DNA of 64,000 bases from Gemmatimonadaceae bacterium. Lineage in GTDB: Bacteria; Gemmatimonadota; Gemmatimonadetes; Gemmatimonadales; Gemmatimonadaceae. Under the pieces are notes generated by a model that ran no database searches, was not told the DNA's origin, and was given only the letters and a program-made list of their open reading frames with translations. This document shows, in pieces, positions 1 through 8,863 of this stretch. Every line of letters begins with the position of its first letter. The first letter of the stretch is position 1. Position numbers and translations under genes: made by a program. The stretch covers positions 1-64,000 of the forward strand of contig JALHNZ010000007.1 of the NCBI GenBank assembly GCA_022843265.1, given 5' to 3'.

Positions 1-1
1 G

Positions 2-961
2 CGTCTACTGCAAACTCTGCACGACTCGGCCCGGACGGCCGGTTGGCATATTGACGTGATCGTTCCCGCCGTCGTCGCGTGGAGCGAAGCGGCCAGGAAG
101 TTCGGCGAGCAAAACTCGACCGGTGCCACATTGCTTGTGGTGCACGACTCGCACACCGATTTGCTGCGCATTGAACACGACCAGCTCGCCGCCGTGCGTC
201 GGTTTCGCTCGGGACAGACCGATAGTGCCGAAATCGAAAAAGAATACACGTCGTTCGGCGGCGCACTGCTACTCGTAGGCGCGGCCGAACCTCGTGCCGC
301 GCTCGAACACGCACTGCAGGCGCGTGGACTTCCAGCGCGCGTACCAACCGTCATCGATCGTGAGCTGGTTGCCGCGCCCGACGCGCTCGCGGCGGCGCAT
401 GTTCATGCAGCACTGACACCGGCACTTGTCACCGACGCCATGCGTGCCATGCGCGCACGCACCATTCGCGCTCTGTCGACACGCCTGTTCGTTGCTGCGG
501 CGGCGCTCGTATTGATTGGTGGGTCGCTGCAGCTATGGGGCACGCGACGTGAACTGGACGCGGTGCGCGCCGAGCGTGAAGCGCTCCGGCCGCAGTTGTC
601 TGCAACGCTGGTCGGTCGTACCACAGTCGAAACCGCTTTTCGACAGTTGGCTGTGCTGGTCGCTGCCGAACGTGACGCCGCGCCGTGGTCCACCGTGATC
701 GGCGGCGTCTCTGATCAGCTGCCGCCCGAGGCACATCTGACCGGATTTCGCGGTCGCGCCGATACCGTTGGTATTGACGGCCTCGCCATGTACGCCGCGC
801 GTGTATTTGATTCGATTGAACAAGTGCCGCAGCTCAGCGGCGTGCACGCATCCGCACCAGTCCGTCGGGAGACAACACCTGAGGGAGAGGCGTTTGAGCG
901 CTTCCAGATTACGGCGCTGCTCAAACGTGCTCCGGCTGATTCAGCGGGAGCGAAACGATGA
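2..961 (+). CDS. GspL/PilM-PilN-like secretion platform protein (5' end outside window)
   Basis: The reading frame is open to the left edge, so the gene starts upstream; the GTG at 56 is internal. What remains is the end of an actin-like cytoplasmic region, one membrane segment (the LFVAAAALVLIGG stretch, about 160 residues from the visible start), and a periplasmic part that begins as a coiled coil and ends in a small ferredoxin-like region. This is the layout of GspL, or of PilM fused to PilN. Its role would be to link the cytoplasmic ATPase to the inner-membrane platform of a type II secretion or type IV pilus-like machine. It overlaps the next gene by 4 bases (ATGA). Family assignment rests on layout and on the following gspM-gspC-gspD-gspE-like genes. 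Confidence 0.7.
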   Translation, partial: RLLQTLHDSARTAGWHIDVIVPAVVAWSEAARKFGEQNSTGATLLVVHDSHTDLLRIEHDQLAAVRRFRSGQTDSAEIEKEYTSFGGALLLVGAAEPRAALEHALQARGLPARVPTVIDRELVAAPDALAAAHVHAALTPALVTDAMRAMRARTIRALSTRLFVAAAALVLIGGSLQLWGTRRELDAVRAEREALRPQLSATLVGRTTVETAFRQLAVLVAAERDAAPWSTVIGGVSDQLPPEAHLTGFRGRADTVGIDGLAMYAARVFDSIEQVPQLSGVHASAPVRRETTPEGEAFERFQITALLKRAPADSAGAKR

Positions 962-1566
962 GTCGACTCTCGTCCATGTCCGCGCGCGACAGGCGTGCGC
1001 TGACGCTCGGCGTGCTGGTATTGGCGCCCGCACTGTTCTTCATCTGGGGCGTAAAGCCATTTCTTGCGTCGCTCGAAGAGTCGCGTGATTTTCTGAGCGT
1101 CGAACGGGCAGCTCTCGCGCGCGAACGTGCCGCGGTCACTGCCGCGCAGCGCAATCCCGGAATGCAGGCGCTCGCCGATTCACTGATGCGCGCGATGTCG
1201 CCGCGTCTCTTCGCCGGGCGTGATGACGTGATGGCCACGGCCGAGTTGGTCTCTCATCTTGGCGCGGTGGCACGTGAGCATGATGTGTGGCTGCAGAACG
1301 CGACCACGCGCCCCGCAACCGTGACTGACGCTGGCGTGCGAACACTGCACGTTGCCCTGCGTGCGGAATCGGATCTGCAAGGGCTGCTGAACTTCTTACA
1401 GGCCCTTGAGCGTGGCAATAAGCTGGTGCGCATTGAACGTCTCGATGTGTCGGTTACGCAAGGCCCAGTCACAGAAGACGGCATTGAACCGGTCTCGATC
1501 TCCGCGTCGATTATTGGCTACGCAATTCCCGAAGACACTCCTCGCCCCGCGGGGGGCGCGCAATGA
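958..1566 (+). CDS. GspM/PilO-like inner-membrane platform protein
   Basis: A 202-residue protein with a short basic N-terminus, one membrane segment at about residues 15-33, a coiled coil rich in Glu/Arg/Ala (35-65), and a periplasmic domain. This is the standard layout of GspM/PilO, the partner of GspL/PilN in the assembly platform. It overlaps the GspL-like gene by 4 bases and the next gene by 4 bases (ATGA), so the genes are translationally coupled. Sequence similarity in this family is low, so the call relies on topology and position. Confidence 0.7.
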   Translation: MSRLSSMSARDRRALTLGVLVLAPALFFIWGVKPFLASLEESRDFLSVERAALARERAAVTAAQRNPGMQALADSLMRAMSPRLFAGRDDVMATAELVSHLGAVAREHDVWLQNATTRPATVTDAGVRTLHVALRAESDLQGLLNFLQALERGNKLVRIERLDVSVTQGPVTEDGIEPVSISASIIGYAIPEDTPRPAGGAQ

Positions 1567-2066
1567 TCGAGCGCACTGTGTTCAGAAATCGTCGTTTGCA
1601 AAGCGCGATCGCAGCGCTGGTGCTGGGCGCCGCGTTCGCCGTCTGGTCGCTGGTGATGGCGCTGCGCATTGAGCCGGTACCCGACGCCGCGCCGCCACAG
1701 TTCAACACAGCGGCGGCGCTACCTTCCGTGCAACGAGCGCGCGCGCTCAATGTGAGCGCGGTCGTTGAGGAAAATCTGTTCTCCCCGGATCGGAGCCCGC
1801 CAGTCACCCGATACCGGCTACCTGGCAATGAAGACACGTACGTCGAAGCCGAGCCCATCGACGTCTCCCAACTGTTGGTACTCGGTACCGTAGTTGGTGC
1901 CGGTAGTCGCACGTTCGCCATGTGCTCACTCAACGGCGCGTCGACCGTGATCGTGCGCGTGGGTGATCGGATTGGTGATTTCACTGTACGATCGATCAAG
2001 CGAGGCGTGGTGGAGTTCTCCACCGTGTCCGGCGAGCGGTTCGAGATTAATGCGAACCCCACTTAA
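1563..2066 (+). CDS. GspC-like protein, links platform to secretin
   Basis: 167 residues: a basic N-terminus, one membrane segment (about 13-35), a linker with the motif ENLFSPDRSP, then an HR-like beta domain (about 95-165) containing LLVLGTVVG, VRVGDRIGDF and VVEFSTVSG. The ENLF motif followed by a small beta domain is typical of GspC, whose HR domain docks on the N0 domain of the secretin. There is no PDZ domain, so this is the short form. It sits directly upstream of the secretin gene. Confidence 0.72.
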   Translation: MIERTVFRNRRLQSAIAALVLGAAFAVWSLVMALRIEPVPDAAPPQFNTAAALPSVQRARALNVSAVVEENLFSPDRSPPVTRYRLPGNEDTYVEAEPIDVSQLLVLGTVVGAGSRTFAMCSLNGASTVIVRVGDRIGDFTVRSIKRGVVEFSTVSGERFEINANPT

Positions 2067-2081
2067 ACGCGGTACCGACTT

Positions 2082-3803
2082 ATGAGATCGTTCTTACAGA
2101 TCACCTTGATGCTGGCCGTTTGTTCGTCGCCGCTGCTCTCGCAGCGCGGCGGCACGCCGCCAAGACGTGATTCTGCGTCGCTGCGGAACAGCCCAACAGG
2201 CCTCGTGCTTGACTTTGTTGATCAGGATGTTGCTGTGGTGTTGCGTGCAATCGCAGAAGCGGGCGGGCTCAATATCACACTGAGCAACATGCCGGCGGCG
2301 AAGGTCTCGCTACGCATGGCACAACAAATGAATCGCGAAGCGGCAATCGAGGCGATCAGAGCCGTGGCCGAAGGCAGCGAGATCACGGTGAGTGAAGGGA
2401 CGTCGGTGATCCGGTTGATCGGCCCACCGCGTGTGGCACCGCCGGTTCGACTCACACCGCAACAAATGGCGATGCAGGCGCAGCAGAATCGCGTGCTGAA
2501 TCTGTACACGGTGCGACTCAAGCACTCGACGGCGACAACGGTGGCGCCAATGTTGATGAACCTGCTCACAGGATCTGGCAGTGTGGGCGGCGCCACGCGC
2601 AACGTGACCGCGCCCGGTGGCATTCAGGGGATTCAGGGCATTCAGCAGGGCGGACGTGGCAATGCTGGCGTTGTCGGGATTATTGGTGGGAACGCGCAGC
2701 AGGGCGGTGGAGGCAACAACAATCAGAACAACCCACAGAACGCCATCCGTGAAGCCATGCAAGCGGCCTTCGGTCTGCAGGGTGCTTCCACTAACTCGGC
2801 AGCTGCCTTCTCGGATATCCGCATCGTGGCTGATGAAACCACGAACTCCCTCATTGTGCGTTCCACGGCGGAAGACTTTCAGGCGCTGCAGTCGCTCGTG
2901 CAATCGGTGGATCTGCGCCCGCTGCAAGTCCTCATTGAAGTCACCATCGCGCAGGTTGAGCGCAGTAGCGATCTCGGCCTCGGTGTGTCCGGTGTCGCGA
3001 CGCGTAATAGTGGCGCGAATGCGGGTGATACAGCCGCTCGCCTGCCAGGCGCAGGCTCGGCGCGCGATTTTGTGTACCTGCTCACCGGTGGCCGAGGCTC
3101 AGTCAACTACGACCTGGCCATCAACGCCCTGCAAACGCGCGGCAATGTGAAGGTGCTCGCGTTGCCGATCATCATTGCGCAGAACAACCGACAGGCGGTG
3201 CTCAACGTGGGATCAAGCGTGCCGTTCGTTCAGGTCACGCAGGCCGGTGGCATTGATCCAAACTCCCGCGTGCAAACCATTCAGTATTTACCGGTTGGAA
3301 AAACGCTCACCATCACGCCCACAATCAATACGGATGGGTATGTGAACATGGAAGTCGTGCAAACCAACAACGACGTGAGCAACAACCTGCTGTTTGATGC
3401 GCCAATCATCAATGAGCGCGAAGCGCAAACGTCGGTGTTTGTGCGTGACGGTCAAACCACAGTGATCGGCGGTCTTTCCGACAACACATCCGACGAATCG
3501 ACCTCGGGCATTCCGTTCCTGAGCCGACTCCCGTTGATTGGCTGGCTCTTCGGCAATACGTCACGCAGCAATCGCACCACCGAACTCTTTCTCTTCCTGA
3601 CACCGCACATTGTCTCGAGCGACGAAGACATTGATCGTCTGCGCGAATCGGTGCGCAGCAGCAGCGACCTCCTGAAGGACATTCGCATCGAAGGACGGGT
3701 TCGCATGGGGGGAGACACCATCAACGTTGGGGTCCCCGACTCCACCGTTCGCCGTCGGCCGCCATCGATGCCCGAACTCTTTCTCCGCGAGCCGCAGTTC
3801 TGA
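2082..3803 (+). CDS. Type II secretion / type IV pilus secretin (GspD/PilQ-like)
   Basis: 573 residues with an N-terminal signal peptide, an N0-type domain (about 38-110, starting at LVLDFVDQDVAVVLRAIAE), an N1-type domain (about 140-265) interrupted by a Gly/Gln/Asn-rich insert with GIQ repeats (about 178-225), and a secretin core (about 280-510) with VGSSVPFVQ and VFVRDGQTTVIGGL, ending in the secretin signature GIPFLSRLPLIGWLFG. It would form the outer-membrane channel of the machine. At 573 residues it is shorter than typical GspD, with fewer N domains. Its TGA overlaps the ATG of the ATPase gene by one base. Confidence 0.9.
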   Translation: MRSFLQITLMLAVCSSPLLSQRGGTPPRRDSASLRNSPTGLVLDFVDQDVAVVLRAIAEAGGLNITLSNMPAAKVSLRMAQQMNREAAIEAIRAVAEGSEITVSEGTSVIRLIGPPRVAPPVRLTPQQMAMQAQQNRVLNLYTVRLKHSTATTVAPMLMNLLTGSGSVGGATRNVTAPGGIQGIQGIQQGGRGNAGVVGIIGGNAQQGGGGNNNQNNPQNAIREAMQAAFGLQGASTNSAAAFSDIRIVADETTNSLIVRSTAEDFQALQSLVQSVDLRPLQVLIEVTIAQVERSSDLGLGVSGVATRNSGANAGDTAARLPGAGSARDFVYLLTGGRGSVNYDLAINALQTRGNVKVLALPIIIAQNNRQAVLNVGSSVPFVQVTQAGGIDPNSRVQTIQYLPVGKTLTITPTINTDGYVNMEVVQTNNDVSNNLLFDAPIINEREAQTSVFVRDGQTTVIGGLSDNTSDESTSGIPFLSRLPLIGWLFGNTSRSNRTTELFLFLTPHIVSSDEDIDRLRESVRSSSDLLKDIRIEGRVRMGGDTINVGVPDSTVRRRPPSMPELFLREPQF

Positions 3804-5335
3804 TGACGGCGGTCAACGGCGCGGATCCCGAGGCGCACTCAGCGAGCGAACTGCTCGACGTTGAGCGATTGTCGAGCGTCCTGTCATCCGACTGGCTTGA
3901 GCAGCACGCGGTTCTTCCGCTCAGACTTGAGTCGGGGCAGCTCACAGTGGCCACCTGGCTCGATCGCGTTCAGCCACTCGCCCTCGATGAGCTGCGCTTG
4001 CAATTCAACGCCTCCATTGCGCTGATGCGCTTCGTGGAACACGATGTTCGCAGCACCATTCGACGAGTCTACGCGCAGGACGCCACGACAGCCGAGGGCA
4101 TGATTGCCGGCATGTCGTCAGAGAGTCGAGCGCTCGGTATTGATGAGATTCCGCTCGACGATCTGCTGCACCTGGCGAACGAAGCACCGGTCGTGCGTCT
4201 TGTGAACCTGCTGATCATTGAAGCGCTCGATGCACGCGCTTCTGACGTGCACCTTGAAGGCTACGCAGACGGATTGCACGTGCGGTATCGGGTAGACGGT
4301 GTGTTGCAACCGGCGCCGTCTCCGCCCCCGCATCTCACGGCCGCTATCGTAAGCCGCCTCAAGATCATGGCCGAGCTCGACATTGCGGAACGCCGCATGC
4401 CGCAAGACGGGCGCATCCGACTGCGCTTGCAGAATCGGCAAGTTGACGTACGTGTATCGACCGCGCCCACACTGCGTGGTGAAAGCGTGGTGCTGCGACT
4501 GCTCGACAAGGAACGCGGCCGCATTTCGCTCACTGACATGGGCATGGCCGACGATACCCTTGAGCTGTTTCGCGAGAGCATCTCACGTCCGCACGGCATC
4601 GTGCTCGTCACCGGGCCTACCGGCTCAGGAAAAACAACCACGCTGTACGGCGCGATTGAACTGCTGCGCACAGGTCGCGAAAAGATTCTCACGGTTGAAG
4701 ATCCAGTCGAGTACGAACTGCCGGGCGTTCCGCAGGTGCCGGTCAACGAGAAGGTGGGCGTCACCTTCGCGGCGGCGCTGCGCTCGCTGTTGCGTCAGGA
4801 TCCGGACATCATTCTCGTGGGCGAAATTCGCGATACAGAAACGGCGCAGATCGCCACGCAGGCCGCACTGACCGGACATCTGGTGCTCTCCACATTGCAC
4901 ACCAACGATGCACCAACAGCACTCACGCGGTTGCTTGATCTGGGCGTGGCGTCGTACCTGGTTGCCAGCACAGTCGACGCCGTGCTGGCTCAGCGACTCG
5001 TGCGTGTGATCTGCCCAAAGTGCAAAGCGCCCACCACACCCGACAAACGTGCGGCGCGATCATTCGATCTGGCCGCACTTGGCCTGGAGACGGTCTGGAA
5101 AGGAACGGGTTGTGAGTACTGCCGAGACACGGGATACCGCGGTCGTCAGGGTGTCTACGAACTGCTCGTCATGGACAACGAACTGCGCCTTGAAACGCAG
5201 GGGCGCCGCGGATCAGAGGAGTTGCGCGCGATCGCCATTCGCAACGGGATGCGCACGCTGCAGGACGATGCGTTGCGTCTGGTGCGTGCTGGCGTCACGA
5301 CGCTCGACGAAGTAATGCGCGTGGCGCGGGCCTGA
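3803..5335 (+). CDS. GspE/PilB-type assembly ATPase
   Basis: 510 residues. An N-terminal GspE/MshEN-like domain covers about 1-115. The catalytic domain has Walker A GPTGSGKTTT at 271-280, Asp box and Walker B region DPDIILVGEIRD from residue 333, the His-box TLHTNDAPTALTRL, and a tetracysteine zinc motif (C404, C407, C437, C440). All key residues are present, so an active hexameric extension/secretion ATPase is expected. It is the last gene of the operon and runs tail to tail into the LVIVD lipoprotein gene with one base between the stops. Confidence 0.95.
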   Translation: MTAVNGADPEAHSASELLDVERLSSVLSSDWLEQHAVLPLRLESGQLTVATWLDRVQPLALDELRLQFNASIALMRFVEHDVRSTIRRVYAQDATTAEGMIAGMSSESRALGIDEIPLDDLLHLANEAPVVRLVNLLIIEALDARASDVHLEGYADGLHVRYRVDGVLQPAPSPPPHLTAAIVSRLKIMAELDIAERRMPQDGRIRLRLQNRQVDVRVSTAPTLRGESVVLRLLDKERGRISLTDMGMADDTLELFRESISRPHGIVLVTGPTGSGKTTTLYGAIELLRTGREKILTVEDPVEYELPGVPQVPVNEKVGVTFAAALRSLLRQDPDIILVGEIRDTETAQIATQAALTGHLVLSTLHTNDAPTALTRLLDLGVASYLVASTVDAVLAQRLVRVICPKCKAPTTPDKRAARSFDLAALGLETVWKGTGCEYCRDTGYRGRQGVYELLVMDNELRLETQGRRGSEELRAIAIRNGMRTLQDDALRLVRAGVTTLDEVMRVARA

Positions 5336-5336
5336 A

Positions 5337-7136
5337 TCAGTTCTGGCGCAATCGCAGCACGAAGAACCCTTCGGTGCGACTCGTCATCACGATGATGCCG
5401 CTACCAAAGTACGGATAGTTGCTCCACGAACCGCCAAAGCCCGGTGTATTCGGAAAGTTTGGCGCGGTGTCAAAAAATCCGATTTGCGCGGGCGTTCGCG
5501 GATTGCTCACATCGATCACACGAAGTCCGAACTGATACGTGGACGCATACATGCGCGAATCGCGAATGTAATGGTTGTGATCGGATGCCGGGTTCGGGCC
5601 GAGGTACTCGCTCACAAGAATCGGGTCCTCAAGATCCGCCACATCCCAGACCAATGTTCGCGTGCGCAAACCGAATCGTGTTTCGTCTGTTTCATCGTTC
5701 ACGAGAAAGTAGCGCTGGTCGCTCGTGAACCAACCTTGATGCGTATAGCCAACCTGCGGGTAGCCGGCCCGACTGATCGCCTTGGGCATCTGCTTGTCCG
5801 TGACGTCCGCCACACTCAAGTGCGTCTCGTTGCTACCCAGACAAACTTCGCGACCCGTGTAGCGCGTATCCGGTCCCTGATACCGCACGCACTGTACATC
5901 ATGCGTGTAGCCGGTTGACGCGCGGCCCGTCATCGGATCAGCGAAACAACCAGCGAACACCGGTGCACTCGGCGAGCGAATATCTACCATGTGCAAACCG
6001 CCGCCACACGTTTGGCCTCCACCGCTCGCGCCCACGATGTATGCAAAACCGGTCGCTTCATTGATGGCGATATTGTGCGCGCTGTTGATGTTCGTGTACG
6101 TCGCATCGGGTGTGAACGTGCGCGGCACACCCGCGTGTTCTCGCAGCCGGCGCAAATCGAACACCTGCATGCCGTGCGGGCCCGCTGCATCTGCCACGAT
6201 GAACGCAAATCCCTGATACACTTTCACATCGTGCCAGATGTTGGGTGAGGCACCCGGCGTGATGGGAAGGCTGCCCAGAAAGATCGGATTGCGCGGGTCA
6301 CTCACATCAACAAATGCCGTACCGTCGCGACGCATGACGATCACGTACTCCTTGCCGCTTGTCTCGTCGGTCCATCCCCACAGATCATTGAGATCAACGC
6401 CGGGACCGCCACCCATTCCAGACACGGGCAGGAACGACAGCAGGTCCACATTCTCGCACGGAAACGGACCGGCCATTCCTCCGCTACACGGCACCGTTGC
6501 GCCGAGGAGCGGTCCACCAACGGGCGATGTGAGCGTCGCGGTCAGATTGCGCGTTGCCGAAACGCCAGCGAACGTGGCCGTGACGACGCTCGCACCGGGA
6601 CGCGCCGCGGTCACCACACCATCCGCGGTGACAGGCAAACTCGCACTGTTCGACGAGCTCCACGTTGGAACGGCCAACGGGAGAAAACGCCCGTTCGCGT
6701 CAAGCACCGTCGCGGTCAGCTGTTGCGATACGCCGAGTACAGAAATGTTCGACGGGGCCGGCGATAGCGAGATGGTGGCGGCCACTTGACTCACCGTGAT
6801 GACTGACGTGCCCGTGAGCGTTCCACTGGTCGCCGTAATGGTGTCCACACCATTCGCGAGAACAGTGACCACACCACTGTCACTGACAGCCGTTGCACCG
6901 CTTCCTTTGCGGGACCAGGTAAACGTGCGTCCGGTCAGCACCGAACCGTTGACACTGCGCACTTCGGCGCTCAACCGAGCAGTACCGCCGAGCGACGAAA
7001 TGGTTTGCGTAGCCGGCGTAATGACCACCACACTTGGCGCCGCGCCGGGATCGACCGCGTCGCTACCGCTGCACGCCGACAGCAGCACACAACCGCTCAC
7101 CAACAACGCGCGAGAGCACCGCGAGCGGATGATCAC
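5337..7136 (-). CDS. Lipoprotein with Ig-like domains and LVIVD repeats (choice-of-anchor B type)
   Basis: 599 residues. The N-terminus has a lipoprotein signal ending in the lipobox LLSAC, so the mature protein should be lipid-anchored. Two BIG2-type Ig-like domains follow (about 33-115 and 120-205). The C-terminal part (about 235-595) has LVIVD-type repeats such as FVDVSDPRNPIFLGSL, HMVDIRSPSAPVFAG and RVIDVSNPRTPAQIGFF, which form a beta-propeller. These match the choice-of-anchor B family of secreted proteins, whose function is unknown. The gene is monocistronic and convergent with the secretion operon. Confidence 0.85.
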   Translation of the reverse strand: MIIRSRCSRALLVSGCVLLSACSGSDAVDPGAAPSVVVITPATQTISSLGGTARLSAEVRSVNGSVLTGRTFTWSRKGSGATAVSDSGVVTVLANGVDTITATSGTLTGTSVITVSQVAATISLSPAPSNISVLGVSQQLTATVLDANGRFLPLAVPTWSSSNSASLPVTADGVVTAARPGASVVTATFAGVSATRNLTATLTSPVGGPLLGATVPCSGGMAGPFPCENVDLLSFLPVSGMGGGPGVDLNDLWGWTDETSGKEYVIVMRRDGTAFVDVSDPRNPIFLGSLPITPGASPNIWHDVKVYQGFAFIVADAAGPHGMQVFDLRRLREHAGVPRTFTPDATYTNINSAHNIAINEATGFAYIVGASGGGQTCGGGLHMVDIRSPSAPVFAGCFADPMTGRASTGYTHDVQCVRYQGPDTRYTGREVCLGSNETHLSVADVTDKQMPKAISRAGYPQVGYTHQGWFTSDQRYFLVNDETDETRFGLRTRTLVWDVADLEDPILVSEYLGPNPASDHNHYIRDSRMYASTYQFGLRVIDVSNPRTPAQIGFFDTAPNFPNTPGFGGSWSNYPYFGSGIIVMTSRTEGFFVLRLRQN

Positions 7137-7141
7137 AACGG

Positions 7142-7447
7142 CTACTTGAAAATATTCAGCAGATTGCCAACAAAGCCGGTCCGATCAATCTGTCCTGCCG
7201 CAAGAATCTCCAACTCGCCTTTGTCCAACCAGATGCCTTCGCACTGCGGGCACTGATCGATCGTGACGTGATTTGTTTCCTTGGCCACGAGCGTGGAGCC
7301 GTCGCGAGGACACTTGTTCCGCTCGGCGGCGACGCGTGCCGCCCGCTCGTCGTCGGCTCGCTGACGCAACTCTTTGCGAAGATCCGCATCGAGTCGCGCG
7401 AAATATTCCTCTTCGTTACGACTGGGCTTGTTTTCGATAGCCATCAT
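7142..7447 (-). CDS. Small zinc-ribbon protein (TFIIB-type zinc finger family)
   Basis: About 101 residues from the ATG at 7447 (a second ATG follows at once). The N-terminal half is a charged helix rich in Glu/Arg; the C-terminal half has two CxxC-type knuckles, NKCPRDGSTL and QCPQCEGIWLDKGELE. This is the zf-TFIIB family signature, found in many bacteria with unknown function. A longer frame to 7576 exists, but its N-terminal addition is low-complexity and unlike the family. It lies 5 bases upstream of the lipoprotein start, so the two may be cotranscribed. Confidence 0.8.
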   Translation of the reverse strand: MMAIENKPSRNEEEYFARLDADLRKELRQRADDERAARVAAERNKCPRDGSTLVAKETNHVTIDQCPQCEGIWLDKGELEILAAGQIDRTGFVGNLLNIFK

Positions 7448-7585
7448 TCGGGGGGAGAAATGGTGAACGACCGTGCGGCTCGCGCGAGCACCAGCGCGCC
7501 GGTGGCCTGACCTGCATCTTATCCCCAAAGCCTCCGGTTCCGGAAGCGCTGCGCCTGGTTGAATCTCATCGTTCACGGAGTCTCT

Positions 7586-8596
7586 ATGCGAATCCGGCTG
7601 CTCCCGCTGCTCGCCGTGGTGTCACTCGGTGCGGCCATCACGGCGCTTCGTCCCATCGCCGACGATCAGCGCGACGCTCGCATCCCTCGCTGGTACAAGG
7701 GCAATACGCATACGCACACGCTGAACAGCGATGGCGACTCGCATCCTGACGACGTGGTCAAGTGGTACCGCTCGCACGGATACCAGTTTGTGGCGCTGAC
7801 CGATCACAACGTGATCACAAGCGTCGATGGATTGAACGCGCTGCACGGACTGGACAATCGCTTTCTGGTGATTCGCGGCGAAGAGGTCACCGATCGATTT
7901 GAGAGCCGCCCCCTCCATATAAACGGGCTGAACGTCTCCTCGCTCGTTGCTCCGCAGGGCGGACAGAGCGCCGTTGACGTGGTCCAGCGCAACGTCGACG
8001 CGATTCGAGCAGCGGGCGGGGTACCGCACATCAACCATCCCAGCTTCGGATGGGCACTGTCGGCCGACGAACTGGCTCGCATTCGAAATACGAAACTGTT
8101 CGAGATTTTTAACGGCCATCCACAGGTCAATAACATGGGTGGCGGCGGGGTCCCTTCATTAGAAGCCATGTGGGACACGATTCTCACACGGAATATCAGG
8201 ATCTACGGCCTCGCGGTCGACGACGCCCATCATTTCAAACGGCACGACGACCGCACCGCCTCGCGTCCCGGCAAAGGCTGGATTTACGTACGCGCAGACA
8301 CGCTGACGCCAAACGCCCTGCTCGAGGCCATGGAACGCGGCGACTTCTACTCCTCCACCGGTGTCGAGCTCAACGACATCACGGTGTCCAGCACCGAAAT
8401 TTCCGTCACGGTGCGCGAAACGGCCTGGAGCCGATATCGCATTCAGTTCATCGGACGAGGCGGCGCGGTCCTTCAGGAGTCACTCAGCAGTCCGGCCACC
8501 TACAGATTCCGCGGCGGCGAAGGGTACGTGCGCGCGCGGATTCTGGAATCCAACGGTGACATGGCCTGGACGCAGCCGCATTTTATACCCGGATAA
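7586..8596 (+). CDS. Secreted PHP-domain metal-dependent phosphoesterase-like protein
   Basis: About 336 residues from the ATG at 7586, which has a GGAG about 8 bases upstream. A signal peptide (MRIRLLPLLAVVSLGAA) is followed by a PHP domain. Metal-binding motifs visible are GNTHTHTLNSDGD, a glutamate in RGEEVTDRF, HINHP, and VDDAHHFKRHDD. PHP proteins are metal-dependent phosphoesterases; a signal peptide points to a periplasmic or extracellular substrate, which cannot be named. It is divergent from the zinc-ribbon gene and lies upstream of the flagellar block. Confidence 0.82.
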   Translation: MRIRLLPLLAVVSLGAAITALRPIADDQRDARIPRWYKGNTHTHTLNSDGDSHPDDVVKWYRSHGYQFVALTDHNVITSVDGLNALHGLDNRFLVIRGEEVTDRFESRPLHINGLNVSSLVAPQGGQSAVDVVQRNVDAIRAAGGVPHINHPSFGWALSADELARIRNTKLFEIFNGHPQVNNMGGGGVPSLEAMWDTILTRNIRIYGLAVDDAHHFKRHDDRTASRPGKGWIYVRADTLTPNALLEAMERGDFYSSTGVELNDITVSSTEISVTVRETAWSRYRIQFIGRGGAVLQESLSSPATYRFRGGEGYVRARILESNGDMAWTQPHFIPG

Positions 8597-8606
8597 AATC
8601 ACGTTG

Positions 8607-8679
8607 CGCCGAACCCGGCAAACTCGGCCATCAATTCCGTGTGCGGAAGTTTATGCCGCATGAGAAGCCTGGTTCGGCG
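8607..8679. repeat. Nested inverted repeat between the PHP gene and flgB
   Basis: An outer perfect 9-bp inverted repeat, CGCCGAACC (8607-8615) and GGTTCGGCG (8671-8679), encloses an inner pair TGCGG (8642-8646) / CCGCA (8656-8660). As RNA it would fold into a closed multi-part stem. There is no T-tract after the outer stem. It could be a processed 3' end of the PHP transcript, a small structured RNA, or chance. Confidence 0.5.
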
Positions 8680-8717
8680 GGGCCGTGTGGCGGCAAATAG
8701 TGCCGTCAGGGGCAAAA

Positions 8718-8734
8718 TGACGTGCCGGACGTCA
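8718..8734. promoter_or_regulatory. Perfect palindrome upstream of flgB, candidate activator site
   Basis: TGACGT-GCCGG-ACGTCA is a perfect 6+6 inverted repeat with a 5-base centre. It lies about 75 bp upstream of the -24 element of the flgB sigma-54 promoter, a normal distance for an enhancer-binding protein. The role is inferred from position only; the same sequence was not found ahead of the other three sigma-54 elements. Confidence 0.4.
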
Positions 8735-8737
8735 CCA

Positions 8738-8763
8738 TTAAGTGTTTTTAAAACAATCACTTA
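8738..8763. repeat. AT-rich inverted repeat upstream of flgB
   Basis: TTAAGTG (8738-8744) and CACTTA (8758-8763) flank an AT-rich centre with TTTTTAAAA. It sits about 45-65 bp upstream of the sigma-54 core and could be an activator or IHF-type bending site, or the end of an upstream transcript. It stands out because the surroundings are GC-rich. Confidence 0.35.
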
Positions 8764-8802
8764 GCCTGTTTCTGCACAGTCTGGCGCAGCCCCGTCAGAT
8801 TT

Positions 8803-8820
8803 GTGGCCCAAGCATTGCTT
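8803..8820 (+). promoter_or_regulatory. Sigma-54 promoter, flgB block
   Basis: TGGCCC-N5-TTGCT with GG at 8805-8806 and GC at 8817-8818, the exact GG-N10-GC geometry of -24/-12 promoters, followed by TTTT. Transcription would start near 8829, about 35 bases before the flgB ATG. The same pattern precedes the other three flagellar blocks. Confidence 0.78.
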
Positions 8821-8863
8821 TTGTAGCTCGTGGACATTCACGCCGTTCCACGAGGCTACTCAG

